NCBI GenBank assembly: GCA_949318235.1
Contig: CASGGR010000038.1
Location: 62,001 to 126,000, forward strand
Reading direction: 5' to 3'
DNA length: 64,000 nucleotides
DNA from: Ecdyonurus torrentis
Taxonomy: Eukaryota > Arthropoda > Insecta > Ephemeroptera > Heptageniidae
The position numbers and the translations under genes were made by a program. Below, one piece after another: positions 35,901 to 49,184 of the stretch; position 1 is the stretch's first letter; each line of letters opens with the position of its first letter. Under the pieces are notes generated by a model that was given only the letters and a program-made list of their open reading frames with translations, made no database searches and was not told the origin of the DNA.

Positions 35901-38606
35901 CATGACTTGGTTTGGCTACATGATAAGTGAAAACTAAAATTGTCAATAACCCAAAAAGTATGCGTCGGAGCAAAAAAGTTTAAGACATCTTTTTTGTAGA
36001 GAATTAAAAAACCTATGTTATAAGTTAAATTTGATGTCTGTAGCATTCTTAGTTTTTGAGAAATCATCAAAACTAGTTTTAATCGTGTAAAAAGTATGAT
36101 TAAAAACATTCAATAACATTTGGTTCTTGAAATAGACACTTTGTTTCATGACTTGGTTTGGCTACATGATGAGTGAAAACTAAAGTTGTCAATAACCCAA
36201 AAAGTATGCGTCGGAGCAAAAAAGTTCAAGATATCTTTTTTGTAGAGAATTGAAAAACCTATGTCATAAGTCAAATTTAATGTCTGTAGCATTCTTAGTT
36301 TTTGAGAAATCATCAAAACTAGTTTTAATCGTGTAAAAAGTATGATTTTTATCATTCAATAACATTTGGTTCTTGAAATAGAAACTTTCTTTCATGACTT
36401 GGTTTGGCTACATGATGAGTGAAAACTAAAGTTGTCAATAACCCAAAAAGTATGCGTCGGAGCAAAAAAGTTCAAGATATCTTTTTTGTAGAGAATTGAA
36501 AAACCTATGTCATAAGTCAAATTTGATGTCTGTAGCATTCTTAGTTTTTGAGAAATCATCAAAACTAGTTTTAATCGTGTAAAAAGTATGATTTTTATCA
36601 TTCAATAACATTTGGTTCTTGAAATAGAAACTTTCTTTCATGACTTGGTTTGGTTACATGATGAGTGAAAACTAAAATTGTCAATAACCCAAAAAGTATG
36701 CGTCGGAGCAAAAAAGTTCAAGACATCTTTTTTGTAGAGACTTGAAAAACCTATGTTATAAGTCAAATTTGATGTCTGTAGCATTCTTAGTTTTTGAGCA
36801 ATCATCAAAACTAGTTTTAATCGTGTAAAAAGTATGATTTTTATCATTCAATAACATTTGGTTCTTGAAATAGACACTTTGTTTCATGACTTGGTTTGGC
36901 TACATGATGAGTGAAAACTAAAGTTGTCAATAACCCAAAAAGTATGCGTCGGAGCAAAAAAGTTCAAGATATCTTTTTTGTAGAGAATTGAAAAACCTAT
37001 GTCATAAGTCAAATTTAATGTCTGTAGCATTCTTAGTTTTTGAGAAATCATCAAAACTAGTTTTAATCGTGTAAAAAGTATGATTTTTATCATTCAATAA
37101 CATTTGGTTCTTGAAATAGAAACTTTCTTTCATGACTTGGTTTGGCTACATGATGAGTGAAAACTAAAGTTGTCAATAACCCAAAAAGTATGCGTCGGAG
37201 CAAAAAAGTTCAAGATATCTTTTTTGTAGAGAATTGAAAAACCTATGTCATAAGTCAAATTTGATGTCTGTAGCATTCTTAGTTTTTGAGAAATCATCAA
37301 AACTAGTTTTAATCGTGTAAAAAGTATGATTTTTATCATTCAATAACATTTGGTTCTTGAAATAGAAACTTTCTTTCATGACTTGGTTTGGTTACATGAT
37401 GAGTGAAAACTAAAATTGTCAATAACCCAAAAAGTATGCGTCGGAGCAAAAAAGTTCAAGACATCTTTTTTGTAGAGACTTGAAAAACCTATGTTATAAG
37501 TCAAATTTGATGTCTGTAGCATTCTTAGTTTTTGAGCAATCATCAAAACTAGTTTTAATCGTGTAAAAAGTATGATTTTTATCATTCAATAACATTTGGT
37601 TCTTGAAATAGAAACTTTGTTTCATGACTTGGTTTGGCTACATGATAAGTGAAAACTAAAATTGTCAATAACCCAAAAAGTATGCGTCGGAGCAAAAAAG
37701 TTTAAGACATCTTTTTTGTAGAGAATTAAAAAACCTATGTTATAAGTTAAATTTGATGTCTGTAGCATTCTTAGTTTTTGAGAAATCATCAAAACTAGTT
37801 TTAATCGTGTAAAAAGTATGATTAAAAACATTCAATAACATTTGGTTCTTGAAATAGACACTTTGTTTCATGACTTGGTTTGGCTACATGATAAGTGAAA
37901 ACTAAAATTGTCAATAACCCAAAAAGTATGCGTCGGAGCAAAAAAGTTTAAGACATCTTTTTTGTAGAGAATTAAAAAACCTATGTTATAAGTTAAATTT
38001 GATGTCTGTAGCATTCTTAGTTTTTGAGAAATCATCAAAACTAGTTTTAATCGTGTAAAAAGTATGATTAAAAACATTCAATAACATTTGGTTCTTGAAA
38101 TAGACACTTTGTTTCATGACTTGGTTTGGCTACATGATGAGTGAAAACTAAAGTTGTCAATAACCCAAAAAGTATGCGTCGGAGCAAAAAAGTTCAAGAT
38201 ATCTTTTTTGTAGAGAATTGAAAAACCTATGTCATAAGTCAAATTTAATGTCTGTAGCATTCTTAGTTTTTGAGAAATCATCAAAACTAGTTTTAATCGT
38301 GTAAAAAGTATGATTTTTATCATTCAATAACATTTGGTTCTTGAAATAGAAACTTTCTTTCATGACTTGGTTTGGCTACATGATGAGTGAAAACTAAAGT
38401 TGTCAATAACCCAAAAAGTATGCGTCGGAGCAAAAAAGTTCAAGATATCTTTTTTGTAGAGAATTGAAAAACCTATGTCATAAGTCAAATTTGATGTCTG
38501 TAGCATTCTTAGTTTTTGAGAAATCATCAAAACTAGTTTTAATCGTGTAAAAAGTATGATTTTTATCATTCAATAACATTTGGTTCTTGAAATAGAAACT
38601 TTCTTT
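35901..38606. repeat. Rearranged Y segment: 3-14-7-15-14-7-15-3-3-14-7
   Basis: Eleven units that do not follow the 10-mer order. The trimer 14-7-15 occurs twice running, and the 3-3-14-7 order at 35655 returns at 37623, 1,968 bp (8 units) later. This indicates a tandem duplication of an eight-unit piece. The type 15 at 36639-36884 ends with 237 c instead of a, marking an exchange near the unit end. Confidence 0.9.
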
Positions 38607-41066
38607 CATGACTTGGTTTGGTTACATGATGAGTGAAAACTAAAATTGTCAATAACCCAAAAAGTATGCGTCGGAGCAAAAAAGTTCAAGATATCTTTTT
38701 TGTAGAGAATTGAAAAACCTATGTCATAAGTCAAATTTGATGTCTGTAGCATTCTTAGTTTTTGAGAAATCATCAAAACTAGTTTTAATCGTGTAAAAAG
38801 TATGATTAAAAACATTCAATAACATTTGGTTCTTGAAATAGAAACTTTCTTTCATGACTTGGTTTGGTTACATGATGAGTGAAAACTAAAATTGTCAATA
38901 ACCCAAAAAGTATGCGTCGGAGCAAAAAAGTTCAAGATATCTTTTTTGTAGAGAATTGAAAAACCTATGTCATTAGTCAAATTTGATGTCTGTAGCATTC
39001 TTAGTTTTTGAGCAATCATCAAAACTAGTTTTAATCGTGTAAAAAGTATGATTTTTATCATTCAATAACATTTGGTTCTTGAAATAGAAACTTTGTTTCA
39101 TGACTTGGTTTGGCTACATAATAAGTGAAAACTAAAATTGTCAATAACCCAAAAAGTATGCGTCGAAGCAAAAAAGTTTAAGACATCTTTTTTGTAGAGA
39201 ATTAAAAAACCTATGTTATAAGTCAAATTTGATGTCTGTAGCATTCTTAGTTTTTGAGAAATCATCAAAACTAGTTTTAATCGTGTAAAAAGTATGATTA
39301 AAAACATTCAATAACATTTGGTTCTTGAAATAGACACTTTGTTTCATGACTTGGTTTGGCTACATGATGAGTGAAAACTAAAATTGTCAATAACCCAAAA
39401 AGTATGCGTCGGAGCAAAAAAGTTCAAGACATCTTTTTTGTAGAGACTTGAAAAACCTATGTTATAAGTCAAATTTGATGTCTGTAGCTTTCTTAGTTTT
39501 TGAGAAATCATCAAAACTAGTTTTAATCGTGTAAAAAGTATGATTAAAAACATTCAATAACATTTGGTTCTTGAAATAGACACTTTGTTTCATGACTTGG
39601 TTTGGCTACATGATGAGTGAAAACTAAAGTTGTCAATAACCCAAAAAGTATGCGTCGGAGCAAAAAAGTTCAAGATATCTTTTTTGTAGAGAATTGAAAA
39701 ACCTATGTCATAAGTCAAACTTGATGTCTGTAGCATTCTTAGTTTTTGAGAAATCATCAAAAGTAGTCTTAATCGTGTAAAAAGTATGATTCAAAACATT
39801 CAATAACATTTGGTTCTTGAAATAGAAACTTTGTTTCATGACTTGGTTTGGCTACATGATGAGTGAAAACTAAAATTGTCAATAACCCAAAAAGTATGCG
39901 TCGAAGCAAAAAAGTTCAAGACATCTTTTTTGTAGAGAATTGAAAAACCTATGATATAAGTCAAATTTGATGTCTGTAGCATTCTTAGTTTTTGAGAAAT
40001 CATCAAAACTAGTTTTAATCGTGTAAAAAGTATGATTAAAAACATTCAATAACATTTGGTTCTTGAAATAGACACTTTGTTTCATGACTTGGTTTGGCTA
40101 CATGATGAGTGAAAACTAAAGTTGTCAATAACCCAAAAAGTATGCGTCGGAGCAAAAAAGTTCAAGATATCTTTTTTGTAGAGAATTGAAAAACCTATGT
40201 CATAAGTCAAATTTAATGTCTGTAGCATTCTTAGTTTTTGAGAAATCATCAAAACTAGTTTTAATCGTGTAAAAAGTATGATTTTTATCATTCAATAACA
40301 TTTGGTTCTTGAAATAGAAACTTTCTTTCATGACTTGGTTTGGCTACATGATGAGTGAAAACTAAAGTTGTCAATAACCCAAAAAGTATGCGTCGGAGCA
40401 AAAAAGTTCAAGATATCTTTTTTGTAGAGAATTGAAAAACCTATGTCATAAGTCAAATTTGATGTCTGTAGCATTCTTAGTTTTTGAGAAATCATCAAAA
40501 CTAGTTTTAATCGTGTAAAAAGTATGATTTTTATCATTCAATAACATTTGGTTCTTGAAATAGAAACTTTCTTTCATGACTTGGTTTGGTTACATGATGA
40601 GTGAAAACTAAAATTGTCAATAACCCAAAAAGTATGCGTCGGAGCAAAAAAGTTCAAGACATCTTTTTTGTAGAGACTTGAAAAACCTATGTTATAAGTC
40701 AAATTTGATGTCTGTAGCATTCTTAGTTTTTGAGCAATCATCAAAACTAGTTTTAATCGTGTAAAAAGTATGATTTTTATCATTCAATAACATTTGGTTC
40801 TTGAAATAGAAACTTTGTTTCATGACTTGGTTTGGCTACATGATAAGTGAAAACTAAAATTGTCAATAACCCAAAAAGTATGCGTCGGAGCAAAAAAGTT
40901 TAAGACATCTTTTTTGTAGAGAATTAAAAAACCTATGTTATAAGTTAAATTTGATGTCTGTAGCATTCTTAGTTTTTGAGAAATCATCAAAACTAGTTTT
41001 AATCGTGTAAAAAGTATGATTAAAAACATTCAATAACATTTGGTTCTTGAAATAGACACTTTGTTT
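38607..41066. repeat. Y 10-mer HOR, type 11b
   Basis: A full 10-mer entered from type 7, as at the X-to-Y bridges. It closes the third Y block and exits through 3y into type 4. Confidence 0.94.
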
Positions 41067-42788
41067 CATGACTTGGTTTGGCTACATGATAAGTGAAAAC
41101 TAAAATTGTCAATAACCCAAAAAGTATGCGTCGGAGCAAAAAAGTTTAAGACATCTTTTTTGTAGAGAATTAAAAAACCTATGTTATAAGTTAAATTTGA
41201 TGTCTGTAGCATTCTTAGTTTTTGAGAAATCATCAAAACTAGTTTTAATCGTGTAAAAAGTATGATTCAAAACATTCAATAACATTTGGTTCTTGAAATA
41301 GAAACTTTGTTTCATGACTTGGTTTGGCTACATGATGAGTGAAAACTAAAATTGTCAATAACCCAAAAAGTATGCGTCGAAGCAAAAAAGTTCAAGACAT
41401 CTTTTTTGTAGAGAATTGAAAAACCTATGTCATAAGTCAAATTTGATGTCTGTAGCATTCTTAGTTTTTGAGAAATCATCAAAACTAGTTTTAATCGTGT
41501 AAAAAGTATGATTAAAAACATTCAATAACATTTGGTTCTTGAAATAGACACTTTGTTTCATGACTTGGTTTGGCTACATGATGAGTGAAAACTAAAGTTG
41601 TCAATAACCCAAAAAGTATGCGTCGGAGCAAAAAAGTTCAAGATATCTTTTTTGTAGAGAATTGAAAAACCTATGTCATAAGTCAAATTTGATGTCTGTA
41701 GCATTCTTAGTTTTTGAGAAATCATCAAAACTAGTTTTAATCGTGTAAAAAGTATGATTAAAAACATTCAATAACATTTGGTTCTTGAAATAGACACTTT
41801 GTTTCATGACTTGGTTTGGCTACATGATGAGTGAAAACTAAAGTTGTCAATAACCCAAAAAGTATGCGTCGGAGCAAAAAAGTTCAAGATATCTTTTTTG
41901 TAGAGAATTGAAAAACCTATGTCATAAGTCAAATTTGATGTCTGTAGCATTCTTAGTTTTTGAGAAATCATCAAAACTAGTTTTAATCGTGTAAAAAGTA
42001 TGATTAAAAACATTCAATAACATTTGGTTCTTGAAATAGACACTTTGTTTCATGACTTGGTTTGGCTACATGATGAGTGAAAACTAAAGTTGTCAATAAC
42101 CCAAAAAGTATGCGTCGGAGCAAAAAAGTTCAAGATATCTTTTTTGTAGAGAATTGAAAAACCTATGTCATAAGTCAAATTTGATGTCTGTAGCATTCTT
42201 AGTTTTTGAGAAATCATCAAAACTAGTTTTAATCGTGTAAAAAGTATGATTAAAAACATTCAATAACATTTGGTTCTTGAAATAGACACTTTGTTTCATG
42301 ACTTGGTTTGGCTACATGATAAGTGAAAACTAAAATTGTCAATAACCCAAAAAGTATGCGTCGGAGCAAAAAAGTTTAAGACATCTTTTTTGTAGAGAAT
42401 TAAAAAACCTATGTTATAAGTCAAATTTGATGTCTGTAGCATTCTTAGTTTTTGAGAAATCATCAAAACTAGTTTTAATCGTGTAAAAAGTATGATTAAA
42501 AACATTCAATAACATTTGGTTCTTGAAATAGACACTTTGTTTCATGACTTGGTTTGGCTACATGATGAGTGAAAACTAAAGTTGTCAATAACCCAAAAAG
42601 TATGCGTCGGAGCAAAAAAGTTCAAGATATCTTTTTTGTAGAGAATTGAAAAACCTATGTCATTAGTCAAATTTGATGTCTGTAGCATTCTTAGTTTTTG
42701 AGCAATCATCAAAACTAGTTTTAATCGTGTAAAAAGTATGATTTTTATCATTCAGTAACATTTGGTTCTTGAAATAGAAACTTTGTTT
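41067..42788. repeat. X 7-mer HOR with 213 g marker
   Basis: A complete 4-2-1-1-1-3-5 with g at 42755 in its type 5 unit. It is followed by a 6-mer, forming the 13-unit composite that recurs at 44511. Confidence 0.94.
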
Positions 42789-44264
42789 CATGACTAGGTT
42801 TGGCTACATGATAAGTGAAAACTAAAATTGTCAATAACCCAAAAAGTATGCGTCGGAGCAAAAAAGTTTAAGACATCTTTTTTGTAGAGAATTAAAAAAC
42901 CTATGTTATAAGTTAAATTTGATGTCTGTAGCATTCTTAGTTTTTGAGAAATCATCAAAACTAGTTTTAATCGTGTAAAAAGTATGATTCAAAACATTCA
43001 ATAACATTTGGTTCTTGAAATAGAAACTTTGTTTCATGACTTGGTTTGGCTACATGATGAGTGAAAACTAAAATTGTCAATAACCCAAAAAGTATGCGTC
43101 GAAGCAAAAAAGTTCAAGACATCTTTTTTGTAGAGAATTGAAAAACCTATGTCATAAGTCAAATTTGATGTCTGTAGCATTCTTAGTTTTTGAGAAATCA
43201 TCAAAACTAGTTTTAATCGTGTAAAAAGTATGATTAAAAACATTCAATAACATTTGGTTCTTGAAATAGACACTTTGTTTCATGACTTGGTTTGGCTACA
43301 TGATGAGTGAAAACTAAAGTTGTCAATAACCCAAAAAGTATGCGTCGGAGCAAAAAAGTTCAAGATATCTTTTTTGTAGAGAATTGAAAAACCTATGTCA
43401 TAAGTCAAATTTGATGTCTGTAGCATTCTTAGTTTTTGAGAAATCATCAAAACTAGTTTTAATCGTGTAAAAAGTATGATTAAAAACATTCAATAACATT
43501 TGGTTCTTGAAATAGACACTTTGTTTCATGACTTGGTTTGGCTACATGATGAGTGAAAACTAAAGTTGTCAATAACCCAAAAAGTATGCGTCGGAGCAAA
43601 AAAGTTCAAGATATCTTTTTTGTAGAGAATTGAAAAACCTATGTCATAAGTCAAATTTGATGTCTGTAGCATTCTTAGTTTTTGAGAAATCATCAAAACT
43701 AGTTTTAATCGTGTAAAAAGTATGATTAAAAACATTCAATAACATTTGGTTCTTGAAATAGACACTTTGTTTCATGACTTGGTTTGGCTACATGATGAGT
43801 GAAAACTAAAGTTGTCAATAACCCAAAAAGTATGCGTCGGAGCAAAAAAGTTCAAGATATCTTTTTTGTAGAGAATTGAAAAACCTATGTCATAAGTCAA
43901 ATTTGATGTCTGTAGCATTCTTAGTTTTTGAGAAATCATCAAAACTAGTTTTAATCGTGTAAAAAGTATGATTAAAAACATTCAATAACATTTGGTTCTT
44001 GAAATAGACACTTTGTTTCATGACTTGGTTTGGCTACATGATGAGTGAAAACTAAAGTTGTCAATAACCCAAAAAGTATGCGTCGGAGCAAAAAAGTTCA
44101 AGATATCTTTTTTGTAGAGAATTGAAAAACCTATGTCATTAGTCAAATTTGATGTCTGTAGCATTCTTAGTTTTTGAGCAATCATCAAAACTAGTTTTAA
44201 TCGTGTAAAAAGTATGATTTTTATCATTCAATAACATTTGGTTCTTGAAATAGAAACTTTGTTT
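42789..44264. repeat. X 6-mer HOR: 4-2-1-1-1-5
   Basis: A complete 6-mer. Its type 5 unit has the usual a at offset 213. Confidence 0.94.
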
Positions 44265-44510
44265 CATGACTAGGTTTGGCTACATGATAAGTGAAAACTA
44301 AAATTGTCAATAACCCAAAAAGTATGCGTCGGAGCAAAAAAGTTTAAGACATCTTTTTTGTAGAGAATTAAAAAACCTATGTTATAAGTTAAATTTGATG
44401 TCTGTAGCATTCTTAGTTTTTGAGAAATCATCAAAACTAGTTTTAATCGTGTAAAAAGTATGATTAAAAACATTCAATAACATTTGGTTCTTGAAATAGA
44501 CACTTTGTTT
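44265..44510. repeat. Extra single unit, type 4/3 chimera
   Basis: The front has a at offset 8 and t at 126 like a type 4 that follows type 5. The end has 202 a and 237 c like type 3. It adds one unit between a 6-mer and the next 7-mer. The a at offset 8 brings the minus-strand stop forward by two codons. Confidence 0.9.
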
Positions 44511-46232
44511 CATGACTTGGTTTGGCTACATGATAAGTGAAAACTAAAATTGTCAATAACCCAAAAAGTATGCGTCGGAGCAAAAAAGTTTAAGACATCT
44601 TTTTTGTAGAGAATTAAAAAACCTATGTTATAAGTTAAATTTGATGTCTGTAGCATTCTTAGTTTTTGAGAAATCATCAAAACTAGTTTTAATCGTGTAA
44701 AAAGTATGATTCAAAACATTCAATAACATTTGGTTCTTGAAATAGAAACTTTGTTTCATGACTTGGTTTGGCTACATGATGAGTGAAAACTAAAATTGTC
44801 AATAACCCAAAAAGTATGCGTCGAAGCAAAAAAGTTCAAGACATCTTTTTTGTAGAGAATTGAAAAACCTATGTCATAAGTCAAATTTGATGTCTGTAGC
44901 ATTCTTAGTTTTTGAGAAATCATCAAAACTAGTTTTAATCGTGTAAAAAGTATGATTAAAAACATTCAATAACATTTGGTTCTTGAAATAGACACTTTGT
45001 TTCATGACTTGGTTTGGCTACATGATGAGTGAAAACTAAAGTTGTCAATAACCCAAAAAGTATGCGTCGGAGCAAAAAAGTTCAAGATATCTTTTTTGTA
45101 GAGAATTGAAAAACCTATGTCATAAGTCAAATTTGATGTCTGTAGCATTCTTAGTTTTTGAGAAATCATCAAAACTAGTTTTAATCGTGTAAAAAGTATG
45201 ATTAAAAACATTCAATAACATTTGGTTCTTGAAATAGACACTTTGTTTCATGACTTGGTTTGGCTACATGATGAGTGAAAACTAAAGTTGTCAATAACCC
45301 AAAAAGTATGCGTCGGAGCAAAAAAGTTCAAGATATCTTTTTTGTAGAGAATTGAAAAACCTATGTCATAAGTCAAATTTGATGTCTGTAGCATTCTTAG
45401 TTTTTGAGAAATCATCAAAACTAGTTTTAATCGTGTAAAAAGTATGATTAAAAACATTCAATAACATTTGGTTCTTGAAATAGACACTTTGTTTCATGAC
45501 TTGGTTTGGCTACATGATGAGTGAAAACTAAAGTTGTCAATAACCCAAAAAGTATGCGTCGGAGCAAAAAAGTTCAAGATATCTTTTTTGTAGAGAATTG
45601 AAAAACCTATGTCATAAGTCAAATTTGATGTCTGTAGCATTCTTAGTTTTTGAGAAATCATCAAAACTAGTTTTAATCGTGTAAAAAGTATGATTAAAAA
45701 CATTCAATAACATTTGGTTCTTGAAATAGACACTTTGTTTCATGACTTGGTTTGGCTACATGATAAGTGAAAACTAAAATTGTCAATAACCCAAAAAGTA
45801 TGCGTCGGAGCAAAAAAGTTTAAGACATCTTTTTTGTAGAGAATTAAAAAACCTATGTTATAAGTCAAATTTGATGTCTGTAGCATTCTTAGTTTTTGAG
45901 AAATCATCAAAACTAGTTTTAATCGTGTAAAAAGTATGATTAAAAACATTCAATAACATTTGGTTCTTGAAATAGACACTTTGTTTCATGACTTGGTTTG
46001 GCTACATGATGAGTGAAAACTAAAGTTGTCAATAACCCAAAAAGTATGCGTCGGAGCAAAAAAGTTCAAGATATCTTTTTTGTAGAGAATTGAAAAACCT
46101 ATGTCATTAGTCAAATTTGATGTCTGTAGCATTCTTAGTTTTTGAGCAATCATCAAAACTAGTTTTAATCGTGTAAAAAGTATGATTTTTATCATTCAGT
46201 AACATTTGGTTCTTGAAATAGAAACTTTGTTT
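44511..46232. repeat. X 7-mer HOR with 213 g marker
   Basis: A complete 4-2-1-1-1-3-5 with g at 46199, exactly 3,444 bp (14 units) from the matching base at 42755. Confidence 0.94.
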
Positions 46233-47708
46233 CATGACTAGGTTTGGCTACATGATAAGTGAAAACTAAAATTGTCAATAACCCAAAAAGTATGCGTCGG
46301 AGCAAAAAAGTTTAAGACATCTTTTTTGTAGAGAATTAAAAAACCTATGTTATAAGTTAAATTTGATGTCTGTAGCATTCTTAGTTTTTGAGAAATCATC
46401 AAAACTAGTTTTAATCGTGTAAAAAGTATGATTCAAAACATTCAATAACATTTGGTTCTTGAAATAGAAACTTTGTTTCATGACTTGGTTTGGCTACATG
46501 ATGAGTGAAAACTAAAATTGTCAATAACCCAAAAAGTATGCGTCGAAGCAAAAAAGTTCAAGACATCTTTTTTGTAGAGAATTGAAAAACCTATGTCATA
46601 AGTCAAATTTGATGTCTGTAGCATTCTTAGTTTTTGAGAAATCATCAAAACTAGTTTTAATCGTGTAAAAAGTATGATTAAAAACATTCAATAACATTTG
46701 GTTCTTGAAATAGACACTTTGTTTCATGACTTGGTTTGGCTACATGATGAGTGAAAACTAAAGTTGTCAATAACCCAAAAAGTATGCGTCGGAGCAAAAA
46801 AGTTCAAGATATCTTTTTTGTAGAGAATTGAAAAACCTATGTCATAAGTCAAATTTGATGTCTGTAGCATTCTTAGTTTTTGAGAAATCATCAAAACTAG
46901 TTTTAATCGTGTAAAAAGTATGATTAAAAACATTCAATAACATTTGGTTCTTGAAATAGACACTTTGTTTCATGACTTGGTTTGGCTACATGATGAGTGA
47001 AAACTAAAGTTGTCAATAACCCAAAAAGTATGCGTCGGAGCAAAAAAGTTCAAGATATCTTTTTTGTAGAGAATTGAAAAACCTATGTCATAAGTCAAAT
47101 TTGATGTCTGTAGCATTCTTAGTTTTTGAGAAATCATCAAAACTAGTTTTAATCGTGTAAAAAGTATGATTAAAAACATTCAATAACATTTGGTTCTTGA
47201 AATAGACACTTTGTTTCATGACTTGGTTTGGCTACATGATGAGTGAAAACTAAAGTTGTCAATAACCCAAAAAGTATGCGTCGGAGCAAAAAAGTTCAAG
47301 ATATCTTTTTTGTAGAGAATTGAAAAACCTATGTCATAAGTCAAATTTGATGTCTGTAGCATTCTTAGTTTTTGAGAAATCATCAAAACTAGTTTTAATC
47401 GTGTAAAAAGTATGATTAAAAACATTCAATAACATTTGGTTCTTGAAATAGACACTTTGTTTCATGACTTGGTTTGGCTACATGATGAGTGAAAACTAAA
47501 GTTGTCAATAACCCAAAAAGTATGCGTCGGAGCAAAAAAGTTCAAGATATCTTTTTTGTAGAGAATTGAAAAACCTATGTCATTAGTCAAATTTGATGTC
47601 TGTAGCATTCTTAGTTTTTGAGCAATCATCAAAACTAGTTTTAATCGTGTAAAAAGTATGATTTTTATCATTCAATAACATTTGGTTCTTGAAATAGAAA
47701 CTTTGTTT
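46233..47708. repeat. X 6-mer HOR: 4-2-1-1-1-5
   Basis: A complete 6-mer, the partner of the preceding 7-mer in the second downstream 13-unit composite. Confidence 0.94.
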
Positions 47709-49184
47709 CATGACTAGGTTTGGCTACATGATAAGTGAAAACTAAAATTGTCAATAACCCAAAAAGTATGCGTCGGAGCAAAAAAGTTTAAGACATCTTT
47801 TTTGTAGAGAATTAAAAAACCTATGTTATAAGTTAAATTTGATGTCTGTAGCATTCTTAGTTTTTGAGAAATCATCAAAACTAGTTTTAATCGTGTAAAA
47901 AGTATGATTCAAAACATTCAATAACATTTGGTTCTTGAAATAGAAACTTTGTTTCATGACTTGGTTTGGCTACATGATGAGTGAAAACTAAAATTGTCAA
48001 TAACCCAAAAAGTATGCGTCGAAGCAAAAAAGTTCAAGACATCTTTTTTGTAGAGAATTGAAAAACCTATGTCATAAGTCAAATTTGATGTCTGTAGCAT
48101 TCTTAGTTTTTGAGAAATCATCAAAACTAGTTTTAATCGTGTAAAAAGTATGATTAAAAACATTCAATAACATTTGGTTCTTGAAATAGACACTTTGTTT
48201 CATGACTTGGTTTGGCTACATGATGAGTGAAAACTAAAGTTGTCAATAACCCAAAAAGTATGCGTCGGAGCAAAAAAGTTCAAGATATCTTTTTTGTAGA
48301 GAATTGAAAAACCTATGTCATAAGTCAAATTTGATGTCTGTAGCATTCTTAGTTTTTGAGAAATCATCAAAACTAGTTTTAATCGTGTAAAAAGTATGAT
48401 TAAAAACATTCAATAACATTTGGTTCTTGAAATAGACACTTTGTTTCATGACTTGGTTTGGCTACATGATGAGTGAAAACTAAAGTTGTCAATAACCCAA
48501 AAAGTATGCGTCGGAGCAAAAAAGTTCAAGATATCTTTTTTGTAGAGAATTGAAAAACCTATGTCATAAGTCAAATTTGATGTCTGTAGCATTCTTAGTT
48601 TTTGAGAAATCATCAAAACTAGTTTTAATCGTGTAAAAAGTATGATTAAAAACATTCAATAACATTTGGTTCTTGAAATAGACACTTTGTTTCATGACTT
48701 GGTTTGGCTACATGATGAGTGAAAACTAAAGTTGTCAATAACCCAAAAAGTATGCGTCGGAGCAAAAAAGTTCAAGATATCTTTTTTGTAGAGAATTGAA
48801 AAACCTATGTCATAAGTCAAATTTGATGTCTGTAGCATTCTTAGTTTTTGAGAAATCATCAAAACTAGTTTTAATCGTGTAAAAAGTATGAATAAAAACA
48901 TTCAATAACATTTGGTTCTTGAAATAGACACTTTGTTTCATGACTTGGTTTGGCTACATGATGAGTGAAAACTAAAGTTGTCAATAACCCAAAAAGTATG
49001 CGTCGGAGCAAAAAAGTTCAAGATATCTTTTTTGTAGAGAATTGAAAAACCTATGTCATAAGTCAAATTTGATGTCTGTAGCATTCTTAGTTTTTGAGCA
49101 ATCATCAAAACTAGTTTTAATCGTGTAAAAAGTATGATTTTTATCATTCAATAACATTTGGTTCTTGAAATAGAAACTTTGTTT
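47709..49184. repeat. X-to-Y entry: 4-2-1-1-6-16
   Basis: It is the same as the entry at 5643 except that the last unit is the chimeric type 16, which leads to type 10 and skips types 8 and 9. Confidence 0.92.
48939..49184. repeat. Type 16 monomer, chimeric
   Basis: It is type 1-like or type 7-like up to offset 122, then has 161 c, the 202-206 t patch, 237 a and 243 g, as in types 5, 9 and 15. Here it sits between type 6 and type 10. The simplest reading is a type 7/type 9 recombinant that removed the intervening boundary. The same form occurs in each Z repeat (57057, 59025, 60993) before type 3x, where it may have arisen separately. Confidence 0.88.
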
